A stretch of DNA of 5,890 nt, from contig JAOPYU010000068.1 in assembly GCA_025964455.1 (NCBI GenBank), forward strand, positions 1 through 5,890. The letters are read 5' to 3'. A program made the position numbers and the translations under genes. Every line of letters starts with the position of its first letter. The first letter of the stretch is position 1. This DNA is from Thermoleophilia bacterium (lineage in GTDB: Bacteria > Actinomycetota > Thermoleophilia > Gaiellales > SKUG01). The notes below the pieces were generated by a model. That model was not told where the DNA came from, ran no database searches, and saw nothing but the letters and a program-made list of their open reading frames with translations. This document shows, one piece after another, positions 3,346 through 5,890 of this stretch.

Positions 3346-5890
3346 ATGCTCGTGCTCCACGCAGCGCTGACTGCCGACGGCGACCTGCTCGCATGGGCGC
3401 AGCATGCGGATGGTGGCGGCGAGGACGACGGTGCTGGCGTGTCGGGCGCGATCGACGCGATCGTCACGACGGGGCGCGCGCGGCCGATCGAGCTGCTCGA
3501 GGGAACGCTGCTGCGCGAGGGCGAGCTGGTCCAGGCGCAGGTGGCGACTGTCCGGCTCGATCCGGGCGAAGCGATCGAGCTCATCGCGGCATGCGAGCCC
3601 GGGCTGCGCCTGCCGGCGCCGGGCGTGCGGCCGGGGGCGGAGTTCGCGGCGCTCGGTGCACTGCTCCGCATTGCCGGTGCGACCGTGCTGCGCCAGGAGC
3701 TGCTGCCGTCGGTGCGCTGGACGGGCGAGGGACGCCGGTCGCTCGCCGCGTGCTGGGAACCCATCCCGGGCCCGCACCTGCGCGACGCGCTGGATGCAAC
3801 CTCGCGTGCACTGCCCGACGTGGTGCGCGCATTCGGCGCCGAGGCCGCGCCGATGTCGCGCCTCGCGCTCGCCTTCGTCGGGCGGATCGTCGACGCGCTC
3901 GTACGCGCGCGACTGCTGGATGCGCCTGTCGAGATCGAGACGCGGCCGGCGGACAGCCTCCACGATCGATGGCTCGACGCACTGTGCTCGTCGACCGATG
4001 CCCGCATCGAGGGACCCACAGATGCGCTCGATCGCCTGCGCGAGGAGGTCGGCCAGTGGCAGCGGCGACTGCGCCGTTCGAGCGCCGCGCCGTTCCGCCT
4101 CTGCATGCGGCTCGAGGAGCCGTATGATCCGAGCGAGGACGGCACGGGCGACGCGTGGACGCTCCGTTTCCTGCTGCAGCTGCGCGAGGATCCGAGCGTC
4201 CTTGTCGACGCGTCCGAGGCGTGGGAGACCACCGGACCGCGCCGCGAACTCCTTGCGCGGCACGGCTTCCATGCCGGCGAGCACCTGCTTGCGCCGCTCG
4301 GGGAGGCAGCCCACGCCTTCGAGCCGATCGCCGATGCGCTCCGCGCCGGAACCCCGTCGAGCTGCGAGCTCGACACGGCGGGGGCGCACGAGCTGCTCGC
4401 CCGCGTCGCGCCGCTCCTTGAATCGCTCGGGGTCGCAGTGTTCATCCCTGCGTGGTGGCGCGGGCGCGACGGGCGATGGCAGGCGAGCGTCCGCGCCGAG
4501 GTGCGGACCGAACTCACCGGTGGTCGTCGCACGCTCGACGCGCTCAACCTCGCGACGCTGGTCGAGTACGACTGGCGCCTCGCGCTCGGCGAAGCCACGC
4601 TCACGCGCGATGAGCTGACGCGGCTCGCCGCGCAGAAGTCCGGGCTCGTGCGCATTCGCGGCCACTGGGTGGAGCTCGACGCCGCCGAGCTTCGGGCGGC
4701 GATCGCCCATCTCGAGCGCCTCGAGGCGGATCCTGCGACGCCCGCGCGTGGCGGCGGGGCTGGACGCACGGCGCCGCTCGGGCGGCTGCTGTCCACGCCC
4801 GGCGCCGCGGTCGTCGACACCGCCGGCGTCGACATGGCGGAAGTACTCGCTCGCGCCGCGCAGGAGCAGCCGCTCGCCGACGTGGAGGTGCCCGCAGGCC
4901 TGACCGCCACGCTGCGCCCGTACCAGCACCGCGGCTACGGATGGCTCGCGACGATGTCGCGCCTCGGGCTCGGGGCGTGCCTGGCCGACGACATGGGTCT
5001 CGGCAAGACGGTGCAGGCGCTCGCGGCGATCCAGCTCGCGTGGGAGGAGGCAGCCCCCGATGGGCGCCGTCCCACGCTGCTCGTGTGCCCGACCTCGGTC
5101 CTCACCAACTGGTTGCGCGAGACGGAGCGCTTCACGCCGGACCTGCCCGCGATCGTGCACCACGGCAGCGGCCGATCGCGCGGCGAGGAGTTCGTCGCGA
5201 GCGCGCGCGATGCCGGGCTCGTGATCACGAGCTACGCGCTGCTCGCGCGCGACATCGACGACCTGCAGGCGGTCGCGTGGCACTGCGTGGTGCTCGACGA
5301 AGCACAGAACATCAAGAACCCGGGGACCCGCCACGCCGTCGCGGCGCGCTCGCTCCAGGCATCGTCGCGCATGGCACTGACCGGCACTCCCATCGAGAAC
5401 CACGTCGGCGACCTGTGGTCGATCATGGAGTTCCTGGGGCCCGGCCTGCTCGGCACCCAGGCGGACTTTCGCCGGCGCTACCTGCTCCCCATCCAGTCGG
5501 GCAGCTTCCCGGAGGCGGCGGCGCGGCTGCGGCGACTGACGTCCCCGTTCATCATGCGTCGCACCAAGTCCGATCCGGATGTGGCGCCGGACCTGCCCGA
5601 CCGGCTCGAATCGATCGCGTACTGCTCGCTCACGACGGAGCAGGTGACGCTGTACGAGGCGATCGTGCGCGATGCGGAGAAGACGCTGCGCATGTCAGTC
5701 GACGACGCGCGGCGCAGTGGCATCGAGCGGCGCGGCACGATCCTCGCAACGATCTCCCGACTGAAGCAGGCATGCAACCACCCGGCGCAGCTGCTCGGTG
5801 ACAACTCACGCGTCGCCGGCCGCTCCGGCAAGCTGGCGCGGCTCGAGGAGCTCACCGAGACGATCCTGGAGCAGGGCGAGCGCGCACTGG
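3346..5890 (+). CDS. SNF2-family DNA helicase/translocase, HelZ-like (3' end cut by window)
   Basis: The frame is open from the ATG at 3346 to the window edge, giving 848 residues. The start MLVLHAAL resembles the start of bacterial HelZ-type SNF2 proteins. Residues about 347-460 match the SNF2-associated domain (DUF3670 type): VFIPAWW, YDWRLALGE, then LVRIRGHWVEL. The first ATPase lobe follows: LRPYQ at 523-527, Walker A DDMGLGKT at 548-555, DEAQ at 651-654, LTGTPIEN at 678-685, then PFIMRRTK at 734-741 and LKQACNHP at 806-813. The second lobe begins near SGKL at 827-830 and is lost at the edge; relatives have about 1000 residues, so some 150-250 are missing. Such ATPases translocate on double-stranded DNA and remodel protein-DNA complexes; unwinding is often absent. 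Only 7 bases separate it from the HNH gene, with a poor ribosome site (GAGCG), which suggests coupled translation. Repair and phage-defence roles are both possible. Confidence 0.93.
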   Translation, partial: MLVLHAALTADGDLLAWAQHADGGGEDDGAGVSGAIDAIVTTGRARPIELLEGTLLREGELVQAQVATVRLDPGEAIELIAACEPGLRLPAPGVRPGAEFAALGALLRIAGATVLRQELLPSVRWTGEGRRSLAACWEPIPGPHLRDALDATSRALPDVVRAFGAEAAPMSRLALAFVGRIVDALVRARLLDAPVEIETRPADSLHDRWLDALCSSTDARIEGPTDALDRLREEVGQWQRRLRRSSAAPFRLCMRLEEPYDPSEDGTGDAWTLRFLLQLREDPSVLVDASEAWETTGPRRELLARHGFHAGEHLLAPLGEAAHAFEPIADALRAGTPSSCELDTAGAHELLARVAPLLESLGVAVFIPAWWRGRDGRWQASVRAEVRTELTGGRRTLDALNLATLVEYDWRLALGEATLTRDELTRLAAQKSGLVRIRGHWVELDAAELRAAIAHLERLEADPATPARGGGAGRTAPLGRLLSTPGAAVVDTAGVDMAEVLARAAQEQPLADVEVPAGLTATLRPYQHRGYGWLATMSRLGLGACLADDMGLGKTVQALAAIQLAWEEAAPDGRRPTLLVCPTSVLTNWLRETERFTPDLPAIVHHGSGRSRGEEFVASARDAGLVITSYALLARDIDDLQAVAWHCVVLDEAQNIKNPGTRHAVAARSLQASSRMALTGTPIENHVGDLWSIMEFLGPGLLGTQADFRRRYLLPIQSGSFPEAAARLRRLTSPFIMRRTKSDPDVAPDLPDRLESIAYCSLTTEQVTLYEAIVRDAEKTLRMSVDDARRSGIERRGTILATISRLKQACNHPAQLLGDNSRVAGRSGKLARLEELTETILEQGERAL

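Noticed and set aside
2105..3370. 421-codon plus-strand frame opposite the oxidoreductase gene
   Set aside because: It is antisense to a gene with a recognisable Tat signal and molybdenum cofactor motifs; its own translation is His-, Arg- and Asp-rich without motifs.
2758..5403. 881-codon open frame on the minus strand across the HNH and SNF2 genes
   Set aside because: It is antisense to a clearly conserved SNF2 protein, is extremely rich in Arg, Ala and Ser or Gln without domain motifs, and is explained by the scarcity of stops opposite GC-rich codons.
1..5890. CRISPR array, tRNA, rRNA, insertion sequence or attachment site
   Set aside because: No regularly spaced repeats, cloverleaf-like element, transposase frame or terminal inverted repeats were seen by eye on either strand.

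Overview
The window is GC-rich (about two thirds G+C by eye), with GC-heavy third codon positions, dense divergent and convergent packing, and weak Shine-Dalgarno sites. Together with a HelZ-like SNF2 protein and a likely leaderless promoter, this suggests a high-GC actinobacterium, possibly a deep-branching class. That assignment is inference; there is no rRNA or other marker gene here.

Layout: (1) Positions 1-206, minus strand: the first 68 codons of an unidentified protein that runs off the left edge. (2) Positions 207-420: a divergent intergenic region with several short repeats and palindromes. (3) Positions 421-1497, plus strand: an ATP-grasp ligase of the RimK/glutathione-synthetase type. 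(4) Positions 2914-1501, minus strand: a two-gene unit. Its first gene encodes a Tat-exported molybdopterin oxidoreductase (short MsrP/YuiH-like, sulfite-oxidase fold), and its second a four-helix b-type cytochrome like the formate dehydrogenase gamma subunit. The two overlap by 17 bp. The cytochrome gene meets the ATP-grasp gene tail to tail with 3 bp between stop codons, and an imperfect hairpin spans both stops. (5) Positions 2915-3020: a 106-bp divergent promoter region with an inverted repeat and a TACGAT -10 box just before the next ATG. (6) Positions 3021-3338, plus strand: a small HNH endonuclease. (7) From 3346 to the right edge, plus strand: a SNF2-family helicase with the bacterial SNF2-associated domain. 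Its C-terminal RecA lobe is cut off by the window end.

Working together: the oxidoreductase and cytochrome probably form one membrane-linked redox enzyme, with the cytochrome exchanging electrons between the quinone pool and the molybdenum subunit outside the membrane. The HNH nuclease and SNF2 ATPase are 7 bp apart and probably co-transcribed, giving a candidate nuclease-translocase pair for DNA repair or defence. This is the least ordinary part of the window, but nothing here proves a new system. The ATP-grasp gene stands alone and its substrate cannot be read from sequence.
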